NCBI RefSeq assembly: GCF_910592395.1 | Contig: NC_088325.1 | Span: forward strand, 4,309,501-4,373,500 | Source of the DNA: Lineus longissimus | Taxonomy: Eukaryota; Nemertea; Pilidiophora; Heteronemertea; Lineidae | Direction of reading: 5' to 3' | DNA: 64,000 nt | In this document: positions 47,840-60,567 of the stretch, in pieces | How positions within the stretch are numbered: position 1 is the first letter of the stretch | How the letters are laid out: each line of letters opens with the position of its first letter | The notes under the pieces: generated by a model | The model's input: the letters and a program-made list of their open reading frames with translations, nothing else | Database searches by the model: none | What the model was told of the DNA's origin: nothing | Program-made: the position numbers and the translations under genes

Positions 47840-49012
47840 GATTTATCGCCATTTCGCCTACAATCATTTCACCTACAGCTATTTCGCCAACCAAAAAATA
47901 CCATTTCGCCTGCAGCCATTTCGCCAGCAGCCATTTCGCCTACAGTCATTTCGCCTACAGCCATTTCGCCTACCTGCCATTTCGCCTCTTTCCCATTTCG
48001 CCTTCTTGCCATTTCGCCTCCCTACCATTTCGCCTACCCGCCATTTCGCATACTCGCCATTTCGTCTGCTGCCATTTCGTCTACATACAGAAAATGCCAT
48101 TTCACATAGTTCTGAATATAGTATTTGTTTTAAATCCTCCATATTGATACGAGTATCAGTAAATAATACATGTTATCAGGCCTTATACCTACTGTTGCAG
48201 ATAATTTGCAAATCCACCACATTTATTTGGTATCTGTCAAAAATATATGTTTGGCCCTATGTAGGCCTACTGTTGCAGAGGATTGTATCCCATTTCCCTT
48301 TTAGAGTCCTAATCATCATACACTAATTTGTTGTTGTTGAAGCTCTAAATTGGTTACTGGATTAATTACTGGATTAATTGGATCACTATAAAGTGTGTCA
48401 CACAACATAAGCAAACTAATTAAGCCTATTAAAGGATTCACAGACAATAGGAAACTGAAGAAAATGGCTTCGGTGGTAGAAATACTTGTAAGGAGGAGAT
48501 TTAAAGAGAGCTTCATTGGTCACATGTACCTGGCAGATATGAGTACAGTCACTATACCACAGGTGTGGCTAATGACTACAAACTAATGGATTATCAAAAA
48601 ATAGGTTGACAAATAGTGCATAATGTTCCATAATTCATAGGTCTGTAGTCAATAGCGCCGCCTGATGTATAGTGACCGTACTCCCATCTGCCAGCTAAAT
48701 ATTTGCCTCAAACCACCTCTATTCAATACAAATATCCAGAAAGTCCTACTTTCCTTCCAATTCATAAAAAAACAAATATAGCAGTAAAAGTAGGCGAAAT
48801 GGCTAGTAGGCGAAAAGGCAAGTAGGCGAAATGGCTAGTAGGCGAATTGACAAATAGGCGAAATGGCTAGTAGGCGAAATGGTTAATAGGCGAAATGGTA
48901 ATAGGCGAAATGGTTATAGGTGAAATGGCTGTAGGCGAAGTGGTTTTAGGCAAAATGATTGTAGGCGAAATGGCTGTAGACGAAATGATTGTAGGCGAAA
49001 TGGCGATACACC
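47840..49012. mobile_element. 1,173-bp foldback element with minisatellite arms and 8-bp TSD
   Basis: GTCCTCAG flanks both ends (47832-47839 and 49013-49020). The left arm (47840-48100) is a series of 13-16-bp units around CCATTTCGCCTAC; the right arm (48790-49012) carries the inverted units around GTAGGCGAAATGG. The ends read G(A/G)TTTATCGCC-like inward. The 690-bp centre is non-coding. Tandem-repeat arms with an 8-bp duplication fit Foldback-type elements mobilised by an hAT-like transposase; that class is inferred. Confidence 0.8.
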
Positions 49013-49194
49013 GTCCTCAGTGACCTCCTCGGGGAGGATTGGTTATCTGCAAGGAAAGCGAATTGTTGATGGATATTAGATGTTCGAGTTTTCTCGCGAA
49101 AGGTGTCACCTCACTTGTACTTATAATTAATTGCCTTTACCTCGTCTTTTGACTGTACATACCTTCCGTACATCAGGAAAAGGGTAGTGTGCAA

Positions 49195-50534
49195 TGTCGA
49201 TGCATGTTTTGAGGTGTTGTGCGAAAACGCACTCCTCTAACTGCTCATCAAATTACAGTCGGTCAGACGTCAACTTAAGCAACATGCCCTCGAGCGTCTG
49301 GTTGAACCTTTCTGGAATAGAAAAGTATCGCACATGTAACGTACTACAAACACCATACGATATTTTCACCAAAACTGTGCGGCTGCCCCAGGACATACTA
49401 CGATGTCTCACCAAGTTACTGAGAGATTCAAAGACTGGATGGCGATAGCCACATGACTCATACATTGTTCACCTGACCTATACAACATATTTTGGGTCGA
49501 AATGGCAAGCTTCCTAGTGTAATCCCTCGTTGATGTCATGCACTTCATTAACTCACCAGTTAAACCGTTGGACTGGTGATGGTAAGCGCTTGTGCGATTG
49601 TGTTTGATCCTCAGTATGTTGGTGATCTCTTCCATTACACTGTTATTACATTCTCGGTCATGGTCTGAGATTAATGTCTTGGGAAATCCAAAGCTGAAAT
49701 TTGAACCAAGGCGTTATGAAAATCATTCGGTAATAATTATGCTGGTGGAATATATATGCTGGTTGTAACAGCAACGAAACTTTAGCGCCAGAATCATTAA
49801 ATTGACTGAATAAGTAAAGCATAAATTTGGCGATCAAATCAGAAGGTCTGTGCTAGTTTTGTAAAGTAACAAGTCAGAGTACACACATACTTATTCCCCC
49901 GCGGCGTTTCATCCATCGGACCTATCAGGTCGATTCAATCTGAAATTTAGATCATTTATGATTATTAGATTATTGTTGTCTGCCCGTTAAACCTATTTTT
50001 GCGATACTACTGACTGAAAAGAGTAAACGTGTTAACTACATGTAGGTTTACCAATCAGCACCCCAATAATACGTACCATTTGCCAGCCTTCTGGCGTGGT
50101 AATGGGGATAGGATGTAATGCGGGTGCAACCATTTTCTCCTTCCTATTGACCCTTTGACACCGATCACACTGTTTTATGAAAGATACCACATCCTCTGTG
50201 AGTGATTGCCTCCACCACCTGTCAGATATTTTGGCTAGAGTCTTATCTCTGCCAAAGTGGCCACCTGTCGAAAAAACAATTAAGAAATTATTACGAATAG
50301 AAAGTGTCAAATTAATTTTGTACACCTAGTACAATGTAGAACAATAATTAGGCTTCGCATCAGTATGCCAGAAATATGTGTTGCATGCACAATTTCCGTT
50401 CTTTCCTCTGTTTGATCTACTACCTTGCGCCATTTTTGCTGATCAACTTCAGGTGCAGGCGTATCTTCAGCATCTAATGGGACGTCACCTTTCTTGATTG
50501 CTTTTTTTCTGTACCACAATATGCCGTTGTCAAT
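49195..50534 (-). pseudogene. Intron-split integrase gene relic (Ginger/GIN-like)
   Basis: Minus-strand exons can be traced: 50534-50369 (NGILWYRKKA), a GC-AG intron, 50264-about 50085 (HFGRDKTLAKISDRWW and IKQCDRCQR, completing an HHCC zinc finger), about 49929-49885 (IDLIGPMDETPRGNKYV, first catalytic Asp), 49693-49557 (GFPKTLISDHDRE, second Asp; SAYHHQSNGLT) and 49311-about 49195 (RFNQTLEGMLLK). The catalytic Glu codon is split between the last two exons (G|AA). Stops lie just before IDLIGP and after LTSDRL, so it is dead. Introns inside an integrase core suggest a Ginger-type transposon or a domesticated integrase (GIN1/KRBA2-like), not an LTR element. Confidence 0.65.
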
Positions 50535-50614
50535 CTGAAGACAAAAAACGCAAAAGTGAGATAGTTTTTCAAAGACGCGCCTGAACAGACAGGATACAGA
50601 CACACCTTAAATTA

Positions 50615-50865
50615 ATGCCCTAGGACATTTAATACGAGAAATAATGTCCGACGGATGCCAGTTCCTAGAATCAAACGTCCGTCGGGCACGATATACTAGA
50701 TTCAAATGTCCATGGACACTATTTCCTAGAAAAATACGTCCGTCGGGCACGATATACCAGATTCAAATGTCCATGGGCACTATTTGCTAGAATATTACGT
50801 CCTGCGGACATAAGGTACTGGGAAGAAAGTTCCGAAGGACATCGTGAACTAGGAAATGAAGTTCG
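50615..50865. repeat. Degenerate minisatellite related to 9770-9985
   Basis: ACGTCCGTCGGGCACGATAT with following AC(T/C)AGATTCAAATGTCCATGG and CACTATTT(C/G)CTAGAA recurs with an approximately 75-bp period around 50685-50800. The CTAGG/TGTCC core is shared with the block left of the Polinton. Confidence 0.65.
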
Positions 50866-50934
50866 ACGCAAAGTTTACAAAATTTTGGGAACGATTTTAT
50901 ACCATATAGCATGTATAAACTAAAAGTATTTACC

Positions 50935-51770
50935 TTAAAGTTGTCATTAGCAGTGTAGAGGGGTTTAAAAGAAAGGTTAAAAGAAGGGTGGAAGTGGGGT
51001 TGGTCTTGGTCCCTTTTATCAGTTGGATGGTTGGGGCGTGTGTAATTCTTACGCTTGTGAAATGGTAAGTATTTTCTCCAGCAGTGGGGACCGTGATCCG
51101 TGGGGATATTCTTACTCTTGTGAAATGGCAAGAAGTCAGGGACAATGATCGGGGAATAATTCTTACTTTTGTGATGTGGTAAGAAGGGTTTTGCTCAAGG
51201 AATCACACAAGGTCCTGAGTTCAGCAGATGTAAGCGTGCTCTGGTGGCTTACTTGAAGCTGTGTAAACAGCAATAGGTGTAATTGGTACTTGTGATAGAT
51301 TAGTAATCTATTCACAGCAGGAGGTCGTATTGAGACAAGTCAATATTTCCAAAGAGTACCAGTGGTGTTGTTTTGAGATTAATGAAGACACAGACAAACT
51401 GAGTCCTAAACACGAGGTAATTCTTGGTATGAGGCTCTGCTAAACGTATTCAAAATGGGGGGTGGACTTAACTCAAAGGTAAAGCACAAGCTCTACAGTA
51501 GCAGAAAGGGGCGCCTTCAAGAATCGTACCTCTTCGCCAGGAATCAATTTATGTAAAAGGTTGTTAGTATAGCACACGATATTATCAAGCTAAGATTCAA
51601 ATATGTTTTATAATTTTATTGAGGAGAATTTACAATAGTAGGTGGGGAATGAAACAGAAAGGCCTAAAGATCAACTGGGCTGAATACCGCTATTAGTTGT
51701 TGAAGCAGCAGGTAAAATTATACGTACACGTAATAGTAATTATTTCTTATCATAAGTAATTTTCCGTGGG
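50935..51770. repeat. Non-coding stretch with a 65-70-bp degenerate repeat
   Basis: TTCTTAC(T/G)CTTGTGAAATGG(T/C)AAG occurs at about 51047, 51110 and 51160. Otherwise no gene was seen. Confidence 0.5.
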
Positions 51771-51777
51771 AGATCAC

Positions 51778-52716
51778 CAAGGAGGATACCGCGGTGACGT
51801 CACATCACGTGATCCCGACCCATATTAGTGATCGCTATGGCCAATCAGATTCAGTCTACTGACAGCACCAGCACTGAACACATCTCCACGTCTCGCTGTC
51901 TGGTGCGCTCCTGTACACAAAAACACCAATAGACATGAAATATTGCAATACCTAGTATGGATTCTTCCTGTGTAAAATAAAATTTACAGAGCAGATTAAC
52001 TTCCATGAATAAAAAAGACGTTTGGCGTGGCCAAAGTGCGGAAATAATGTCTCCGCTAAAATACACTACGAAATACACTAGACAATGCACTACGCAATAT
52101 ACAGTAGAGATGCAGTTGAGTTTGTTATTGACTTAGAAGCCCGCCCATATCATAATATATTCATGTATTCATGAAGTATGAACTCATTTCTGTCCCATAC
52201 AACTCTAAGAACAGTCAATTTCTCCTTAAATCATCGCCGAAACCGCGATATCCGCAGGAAGATTTCGTTCTAGTGTCCGAAAATGCATGATCTTACAGGG
52301 GCGCTAACTCGACAAATAGAGGGGATCTATGGGGATCTATGCGGGTTTTAGGTATTACAGGTCTCGAACTTGTAAAATCTGTAAACATGCCTCCAAATCC
52401 CATTATGATAATGAAGAGATTGCCCCATATCTGGGAGACTGTTTTGAGACCATCGCTAATTTTGGAAGATCGGTGCCCGGCTATTTGGTTTAAAAAACCC
52501 TATTTTTCCCCATCAAAACAGCACTTTTCATTATTCAAATGATAGCTTATTGTCTGAAGACTTATTTCATAGCAGAAAAGTACTAATAACTCTGATTTGA
52601 TGCGAAAAATCTAACTTTTTTGATGACTTGATTTTCCCTTGGCCGTGGATCGAGTTTGTTTACAATATGCAGCGCCATCTTGGAAAAGCCGTGACGTCAC
52701 CGCGGTATCCTCCTTG
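51778..52716. mobile_element. 939-bp non-autonomous DNA transposon with 9-bp TSD
   Basis: CAAGGAGGATACCGCGGTGACGTCAC at 51778 is matched inverted by GTGACGTCACCGCGGTATCC and TCCTTG ending at 52716. GGAGATCAC flanks it on both sides (51769-51777, 52717-52725). No transposase is encoded. A 9-bp duplication suggests a MuDR-type mobiliser, though 8-9-bp classes overlap. Confidence 0.85.
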
Positions 52717-52725
52717 GGAGATCAC

Positions 52726-54130
52726 TTCAAAGCCAAAGCGTAATAGTAATCAAGATGGTGGCTAATTGAGTAGGTATCAACATAAGAATGATAATTATGG
52801 TGTAGAAAAATAGGTGAAATCGGCAGACTTACGTGTATTTCCTCCAAGTGAAATGGAATGATTTTTAGTTATCCGAAGTATGAGAAATACGGGAAATCGG
52901 GGGTTTCGGATCTCAGTGTCCGTTTAACTCTGAGTATCCGTCCAAGTGTCAGCCTCTTCCTGACTTAAAGTAGTCTCCCTACTAGCTTAACTTTTTTTTA
53001 AGCCACTTGTTGCCCCTTATATACCCGTTTTTGTTCAGGAATTTACATGTTTTTCCAGGAATTTACATGTGTAATTTTAGTCACTTTTACTCATCAGATG
53101 TATACCTATTTCTGGTTTAAACTGGCTTTTTGAGGTGATCTCCCTAGGATTGCATCACATGACACATTGTCTTTCACAATGATTGGTACATAATTTGACC
53201 ACATAATTTATGGTATTTCTTAACAGATAAATATTTCGATCTTAACGGCAAATTATGACAAGTTATACAGTAGTATTGGATACAGTACTAGTTGATGCTA
53301 CTAAACGTATCTCACTTAATAAAACTGTTTCTCGAAGCTTTATTTTGCTTTTGACATATATCAGTATTTCTAGATATTGCTCAATTAAAAACTTGCATAG
53401 ATATTACTCAACGAATTAGTCATGGTTTCTAGGAATACATTCCTTAGCATGATGAAATATGCTGTGACGATGATTTTGTTCTTTTAATAGAAATGTGTTG
53501 ATTATACTTATGTAATGATACACCTGCTAAGGTGAGTAATGTTTTGACTTGGAATAAATGAAGCCCGAAAAGCGAAAGGCCTAAATGGTAGCATTGCAAG
53601 ATGATACTGCTTCATGACACGCAAACAAGCGAGGGGTCTGAGAAGGACTCTAAGCAAACATCAATAACAACTTTCATATCGTACAAACACCATATCATCA
53701 ACTAAGGTCGAAGGTCTTTTAACTGGAAGTCCTTATTGGGAGCCCTCACTCGTTCGCGACATGAAACAATATTTAAACGAGAGGAATATATTTACAGCAG
53801 TTCATGATCAACGTGAAGAGATTGTTCCATAAATACTGGTATAGTGCGCATCACTATACAGCAGCTCTCCTAACGGAACTATTCTGCTTGGGCTTAGCCA
53901 CAGGAGGATACTTTTTGGTCGACAGGTATAGAAAAACATGCCGCGTGTTCAAACCAGCAGACTTCGGCTTCTCCACTTCAGCCATGTAGACTTATTTGCT
54001 GGTAGAGTTGAAATGAACTACTGAGTCCGCTGTTTATTGAAGCTACCCATCTATTTGAATAGCTTACATAATATGTGTTCCCCATCACCTTCAAAAAAAT
54101 ATATCGGCTAACACAAAAACAATGCAAAAA
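52726..54130. other. Non-coding stretch, nothing recognised
   Basis: AT-rich sequence with no credible exon or transposon end. Confidence 0.5.
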
Positions 54131-54135
54131 GAAAA

Positions 54136-54217
54136 AGACAGAAAGGTTATTCGAACCTGCGGTCTTCATTGTGTCCATACTAAATGTAGCGCTCTTTATC
54201 CATTACACAAGAAGGCC
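54136..54217 (-). pseudogene. tRNA-derived relic (tRNA-Arg-like, SINE head or pseudogene)
   Basis: On the minus strand GGCCTTCTTGTGTAATGGAT resembles a tRNA-Arg 5' end with an A box (TAATGGATAA), followed 45 bp later by a B box (GCAGGTTCGAAT). The T stem and acceptor stem no longer pair, so it is not a functional tRNA. Confidence 0.5.
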
Positions 54218-54445
54218 GATGACGAACCGACCCACAAATATTAGGCCCTTATATCTATACGCTGACAATGGAAACACGTATTATGTGAGCATGGCCAATA
54301 TTTCTCTGGGACAAACATTACTGTCATAATTGTAATAGAAATATTTGTCCCATAGTATAAATTGTCCTCTTCCTCTTATATGGTATGAGAAAATGTGTCC
54401 TGTTTGGACAATTTCCCCAGGTACCTGAGGGACACTCATTACTGT

Positions 54446-56487
54446 TACACCAGGGCTAAAACTTCGAGCTACCTGTGTGTATATCTCAGCGGGCCAGTTT
54501 CGAGGCCTAGATAACCACCTTGGGATTTACGCTCAATTAGTTCGCTCTTTGAACAAACGGCACCTCTCTTTTAATGGTTTCTTCGTTTTGCGCTATGACG
54601 CAAATTTGCCAACCTTCAAGGAAAGTGTGACTTTATACATCCCTGTAAACGCGTCTTTGCGAATACCCGAATGATTTTCGTGTACATTGCTCAAGTCACA
54701 AACAATGTAATCGTATTTAAAATCCGGAGCGGTGGCCTCCCAATTCAAATACGATTTCATTATTTCCGCTCTACCAAGGTCTGGAGAGTATTTTCATATA
54801 TTCATGTAGATAAAGATCGTGTTTATTGATTTGAAGCTTGTTTTTGATTCAATTTCAATATCAGTATCAAAGGAGAGTCGAAAGTGGGATTCGGAAACTT
54901 TAATGATAATCTCTCTTGACTAATAACTGGATCAAAGGAATTAAATTTCACGACGCCAGATATTCTTTATTACAATATTCCAATAGAAGAGTACAAACAT
55001 TCATGAATGCTTCCATTTGGAAGCAGCAGTTAATCTGGCGAACATGCCAAAGCCTTGTCCAGTCACTAAACAACCAAAGGTTCTTTCTAAGCGAATTTCT
55101 TTTGCAGGTTCCCCAAACAATGAGAGGAACACTAAGAAACGGGAACCCTCCAAGAACTTATATCACGCCGCTAGGATGTAGGCATAGGCTACTACAATCG
55201 TTTTGTTAGATCGGACTATTTTGGTGACTGAGTGAGCTTATTAGTTTTCACACTTTGGCTCACTTGGTGATTGGCTCACACCTCATTCAACACAAGCATT
55301 TGATCGTTGATGCGGCCCTATTTCTGGAAGGCCTAGTAATTTTTGCAGGCCTGTTTTCTAAGCATCCAACCTCCCAGGAAAAATTCCGACAATGTCGGAC
55401 TTTTTTCGGATAAATATGGAAAAGTTTGAAAGAAACCTGTTAAGAAATTGGAAAAAGCCTCCTATGTTAAGTGTCAAGTGAGGTGTTACCCATACCTATC
55501 TTGTGGTAGAAGTGCAAGTAGTGTTCGCCGGTGCGGGTCAGGTTGATGCATTTGCTGTCCTTCTGCCAACAATAACTGTCAGCACTTTGTTCACCGAAAA
55601 GGAACCACTTGCAGCTGGGCAGGTCTGAAGACACCATCGCGAACTCAGGATCCACTGTTGTATTTTTAATTTGCGGCCCAATGTCATGTCCACTAATCTC
55701 CGATACGGTGGGTGTACCATTTAAAATTTTCGAAATCTGAAATGCACAGTCCGTGTTAAATGGTGAATAGACAAGGCAAGAGATGGTGACTAATTATTGG
55801 TGACTAATTATTAGCGCCTTGCCAAATTATACGACTCGAGCCCGCCGCCACTGTTAAAGACGTGCGGCCGATCGGGTCGGGTAATGTGGGCAAGTGTACG
55901 ACTTGTCGTAGGTAGTCGTAAGCGGTAGCACGACCCAGTCAGACTGGATTGGTCCATTCTTCCGAGTTGTTGCCGGTCATGTGATGCAAACACCCTTGGG
56001 ACGTGATCCGATCGGCGGGTCATAAACTGTGGGAAGGGTGCGACGCGATTCACCTGCGATAGCAAATCGGGACTTGTCATTAAATCACATGATTGCTGTT
56101 ATCATGGCAGACTTTTGGACTGACAATCGAACGTGAAGACCGTCTCATTCAATCAGCTTTGGCGTGAAAATGCTTGCTTGTACGCTGTATTGCCAAGGGA
56201 TCCGGATTACTCAAATAGGGTAAAAAAAATCAGTATCCTCATTACAAGGGCTGCAAAATATTCCTTTCCTCTTATTCCCACTATTGTGCCTGTACCCAGC
56301 AAATTGGAGAAAGCTTGAGTTATCAGTGCCCACCTTGATACTGGATACGTGTTTCAGTTGAGGAGCCGGGGTTCGTTCAAAGAGCGAACTAATTCAGTGT
56401 AAATCCCAAGGTGATGGTTATCTCGGCCTCGAAACTGGCCCGCTGAGACACACACGGGCAGGTCGAAGTCTTAGCCCCGGCTACAGT
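54446..56487. mobile_element. About 2-kb element with long imperfect TIRs
   Basis: The left block 54446-54575 (GCTAAAACTTCGAGCTACC, then CTCAGCGGGCCAGTTTCGAG, then ACCTTGGGATTTAC and TTAGTTCGCTCTTTGAAC) is repeated inverted at 56370-56487. A clear target duplication was not found. It contains a MADF-like relic near its right end, so it may be derived from a transposon coding for such a protein. Confidence 0.6.
56104..56240 (+). pseudogene. MADF-like DNA-binding domain relic
   Basis: An ATG at 56104 gives MADFWTDNRT, then after frame changes LWRENACLYAVLPRDPDYSNR, a pattern like the first helices of MADF (Myb/SANT-like) domains. Only about 45 residues remain and the frame is disrupted. MADF domains occur in Harbinger-type transposons and in host regulators. 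Confidence 0.4.
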
Positions 56488-57739
56488 AAATTGTTACCAA
56501 TTGAAATTAAAATTTGTCCTTGATTGGAGACCGTGCTATAAACTGTACTCTTTTCAACACAGTTAACATTTTGACAAAACTCTATGTACTTAAGAATGAT
56601 TTAGGATTAAACCAATCATTACATCTGAAAATAATTGAAAGTGCATTTTTTTAATGAAAAGTTCTAACAACACTGAAGAATGGCTTGCTGTTTCTGACTT
56701 GAATTTGAAGAAAAAATTGAAACCTTTTCTTAATGTTTGAAATATCAGAAAAACACTTTTTTGTATGCAAGTATGCTCGCTTTGAAAAGTATTCAATTTA
56801 GAAAAAAAATTAATCGAAAGATTTCACCCTTGGCCTGACTTAAATATTGAGTTCATGTCTGCGAAATTCGATAAATGTCGGTAGATCTCATTTTGCAGAA
56901 ATAGTTCTTACTCTGCTATGTTGAATTTTAGTAGAGCCAAAACCAGGTCCCTAGCCGGGCAGTCAACGCTGACCAGGCGTCTGATCATGAAGAGTGCTAC
57001 AGGTTTGTCTTTTAGCCAGTCAGGGAGTGTATTTGTGCCAAGAGCACGAATAGGGGCGCTGTGTGTCTGTGCATTTAACTTAGACCAATCTATTTTTTTA
57101 CCAGAGTGTGACCTGTTATGACCCGATCGAGTTTCTTTACATTTAATTCCCGAATGTCGGTGCCAAAATTTCGCAACTATTTGAAGAGAAGTTGTTTTGA
57201 TGACCCAGATATATGTGAAAAACTGTTGTTACTGTTTTTGTTTGTTTCATCCTTCAATGACAGAAAATATATAGGCCTACATTTAAACTCAGAGCACGTT
57301 TTCATGAATGACCAAAAAGTAGCTACCAGTGTACTTGAAATTGTATAGTATATATTCTAGTATGTAATTTTGTTTTTTACTTCAACTCGACATGAGGCAA
57401 CATTTTTGAATATATTGTTTATGTACATGTTACCATAGCAATTTAGGGCACGCGGGGTTACTTGGATTATTTTAGATTGGTTCCTGACATGCTCTTTATT
57501 TGTAGGCCTATTTCCTTTGTCATTCTAATAGTGTTTTGGGTGTAGGCCTAAGTGGGTTCTCTCTGCAAGTGTGCTGGGCCATTTACCATGTGTTTGTCCC
57601 AGTAACAACATTAGTTATGTTCCCAGATGATTTACAGGTCGAGTTGGCTTTACTCTGTTAATCAATAGTAAGAGTGTCAATTTTAAGCCAAATAGCCCTC
57701 GGTTACATACATGTATAATTCTCACTAGCCACTGCAGTT

Positions 57740-57760
57740 GACCCCCCCCCCCCCCCCCCG
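57740..57760. repeat. Poly-C tract
   Basis: A run of about 18 C. Its length may be uncertain in the assembly. Confidence 0.8.
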
Positions 57761-57980
57761 TCAAAGTTGCCCCTGAGATAGCATGTTCCGAAACGATTTT
57801 AAAACCAAAATGGTGACGAAAAAATAATACTCTAGAACAAAAGAATTTCGCTGGCAGGTCATTTTCGCAAAATTTGTGAGTAAGTAACGTCACACAGGTC
57901 AACCCAAAACATTGTACTATGTGATGGGGTCTTATTAGATTCACCCGCAATAGAGGCTTGGTCTCTCTTCCCTCAACAAT

Positions 57981-58196
57981 TATGGCCACTTTATTGAAAA
58001 TGGAAAAACAGATATCAGAGAGTTCTCAAAGAGTTGTTAGAACGGCCGTTGGCCCCAATGCCAGTAAAGACGTTGATAACGTGACGTCAAATTATATGAG
58101 CAGAATTGCATTCAGTTGCCAGAAGGAGTTTCAAGACAACAGTATGTTAGTTTCTCCTACCATGCCTAAATACATGTATATCGTCATACTTAATTA
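57981..58196 (+). CDS. Possible short host ORF, unrecognised
   Basis: An ATG in a good initiation context (ATTATGGCC) opens 71 codons beginning MATLLKMEKQISESSQRVV, which looks like a normal polar, helical protein start, but no splice partner or domain was identified. It may be a chance ORF. Confidence 0.2.
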
Positions 58197-58204
58197 AGAC
58201 TTAA

Positions 58205-58690
58205 ATGGATGAATACGATATGTGAAATGTGAATTAGATGAACGCATAAATTCTGACGCGGTCTGTAATTCAAATGATTCAAATGAAGAGAATTCAATGT
58301 CGGCTATAATATACCTGTCAAAATCATTTCAAAGCAGTCCCTTAGGAGGACGGCCCTTGGTATTGTGGAGCCTCCTTTTAAATGGCTTGAATTCTGTCAG
58401 GTTTTGTCCATATCATGTCTGAGGCATTCGTGATCAGTGGAACGGCTCTATCGTCCTCGGAATTAGATAACAAATGATTCCTTGGACCGATATATCAAGT
58501 CGGAAGAAAAACTGTTTTATCCCGCATAATAACACGTATACATCGACCAGTTTTATGTGAAGCCCTTAACTAAATAGATGAATAAGTTTTGTGAAATGTT
58601 AATTGGATGAACGCAGAAATTCTGACGCGGTCTGTTATTCAAATGTTTCAAATGAAGATAATTTAATGTCGGCTATACCTGTCATGCTTG
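58205..58690 (+). repeat. Imperfect direct repeat of about 120 bp
   Basis: The block around ATTCTGACGCGGTCTGT at 58249 recurs at 58618 (offset about 369 bp) with flanking similarity (GATGAACGCA..., CAAATGAAGA...). Confidence 0.65.
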
Positions 58691-58699
58691 GGATGTAGG

Positions 58700-60540
58700 A
58701 CTGATGCATGGACACTTCCACACACTGTCGATGGGGAAGATAGAAGTTGGGGAAAAGGTAGCATTCACTGACTACGTCACTTTCACTTACAATTCACCCT
58801 CCTCTACCCCATCAAAGGTGCCTGCAAATGCACATGATTGATATGATATGTCAATAATGTCTAAGAATTCAATACATGTAGATGAGATATAATCATACAA
58901 TTTATGGAATGTTTGTCAAACGACTACAACAATAGTATTTGAATGTGCTTTTATTCCCTACCAGTATGAGTTGGTTAGGTCTGATAGTTTGGTATGGGGT
59001 TAACAAACATTACATCTAAATATCCATTTCAAGAACAGTATTATTTATGATTAGCTTTTGTGGACTCTACTTCTGGCCGAAGTCGATGTCACTTCGCCAA
59101 TAAACCAGATCGGCGCCTAACTGTAGTGGCACGCAAAAAGGCATATCCCACTTGGAGGAGGAATACGCCCTGGAGAAAATCACCTCAAAGTGCAGAGTGA
59201 AAGCTGAAGCAGAAGTGATATCACAAGAAAATACCAAGATTTTAGAATAATGCGAAAACGTCGATTCAAAGTGATATTTAGAGTAGTTCAATTTCGGATC
59301 CGCTCATGTCAAAAATGTGACCCGTCATCACAGCAGGCGCATGTCGCACAGGATATGAGTCTAAATGACACCAGGAGATAATGGAAGATATTGATGTAAA
59401 CATATTTCACAAAAGGAAGACAACAGAGAAATGAACAAACAGTCTGTCTCAACTTGCCAAGCTCGGGTCATACATATTATCTAACTCATCTCAAAGTGAA
59501 GATCATTTTGTTAAAAATGGAAATAAGAAATATCAAACACTCAAAGCTATCATTATCAAATTGACGTAAAAGTGTTTTTTGAGGTATCTGAGCAAATTAT
59601 TTTTTTATTTTTCTGCGATGGCAGCACAGGCAAATTGTGAAAATTGTCTTCTTCGTTTTTTATGGCGACCTTCTGCTAACATCAAATCATAAAGTTCCAG
59701 TGTTTTGCTTTTTTGATAATCTCAATATTCCGATTTGGATTGGACCAAAGAATTAGTTTTGATATCTCGCCAAGTTCCTGCGAAATACATGTAATTACGA
59801 CCAAGGGTAGTTTTTTGAAAAAAGCATGATGGTGAGACAGGCAAATTTTGTGTGTTTGAAATGATAGTTTGAAATTGTGATATTTTGTGATAATTTGATA
59901 ACTGATTAATTCTTTTTTACATGTTTGAAGACATTATAGCTGAATGTCAACCCAAATCCATTATTCATAGTTTTTGCAGAGGAGGATGAATTCCAAACGG
60001 AAGCGTTCCAATCATTCTGACCTATGTCGATCTCAGCTCAGTAAATCATATAGATCAGTGATTTAAGAGACTGCATTACCCTACGCAACTAGCACGTGAT
60101 AATTACACTTTAAAACAAGCAGAAATTCCACACCTCTTGAATGAACATTGCCCAATTTAAATATACCGATCTTTGTGAGCTATATTGGCTTAAATAGTCT
60201 ATACAATGAGACCCGTTGACTGTAGATTGGAGTATTCCAATTTAGACTTCCACACGGCAGCGCCTATTCACTGAGAGCTCTATGTCTAAGTAGACAATTA
60301 ACATTTTATGCCGCGATAACTTTCCGTTCTACACTACGGTACCTGCAATTTTGTTGACGTCGGTACGTAGAGATCGAGGGCGCCTGGGCTCTAGAACGCC
60401 CTCCTCAACACATTCGAGTGTCTACTCATGGATATAACCATCAACGTTTGATCCACCGCCCAATCCATGGATAGACGATGGAGAATCCACATCATAGATC
60501 CATGCATGAAACCGTGGTCGTACCAGCGGCCCATCACCCA
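58700..60540. other. Non-coding stretch, nothing recognised
   Basis: No exon, RNA gene or clear transposon terminus was seen. A few CCATGG-rich palindromic words cluster at 60428-60545. Confidence 0.5.
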
Positions 60541-60567
60541 TGGATGGTGTCCATTATAATTTTTTGG

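Noticed and set aside
47730-48326. 198-codon ORF rich in PFRLQ repeats
   Set aside because: It is a translation of minisatellite arms of the foldback element; frame changes freely with unit number.
49408-49635. LTR retrotransposon (gypsy) pol fragment
   Set aside because: Integrase motifs are interrupted by spliceable introns and no RT, protease or LTR was found nearby.
54136-54217. Functional tRNA gene
   Set aside because: A and B box-like sequences exist but the T and acceptor stems do not pair.
55467-55720. Minus ORF with several Cys and His as a zinc domain
   Set aside because: Spacing matched no finger I know and no splice context supported it.
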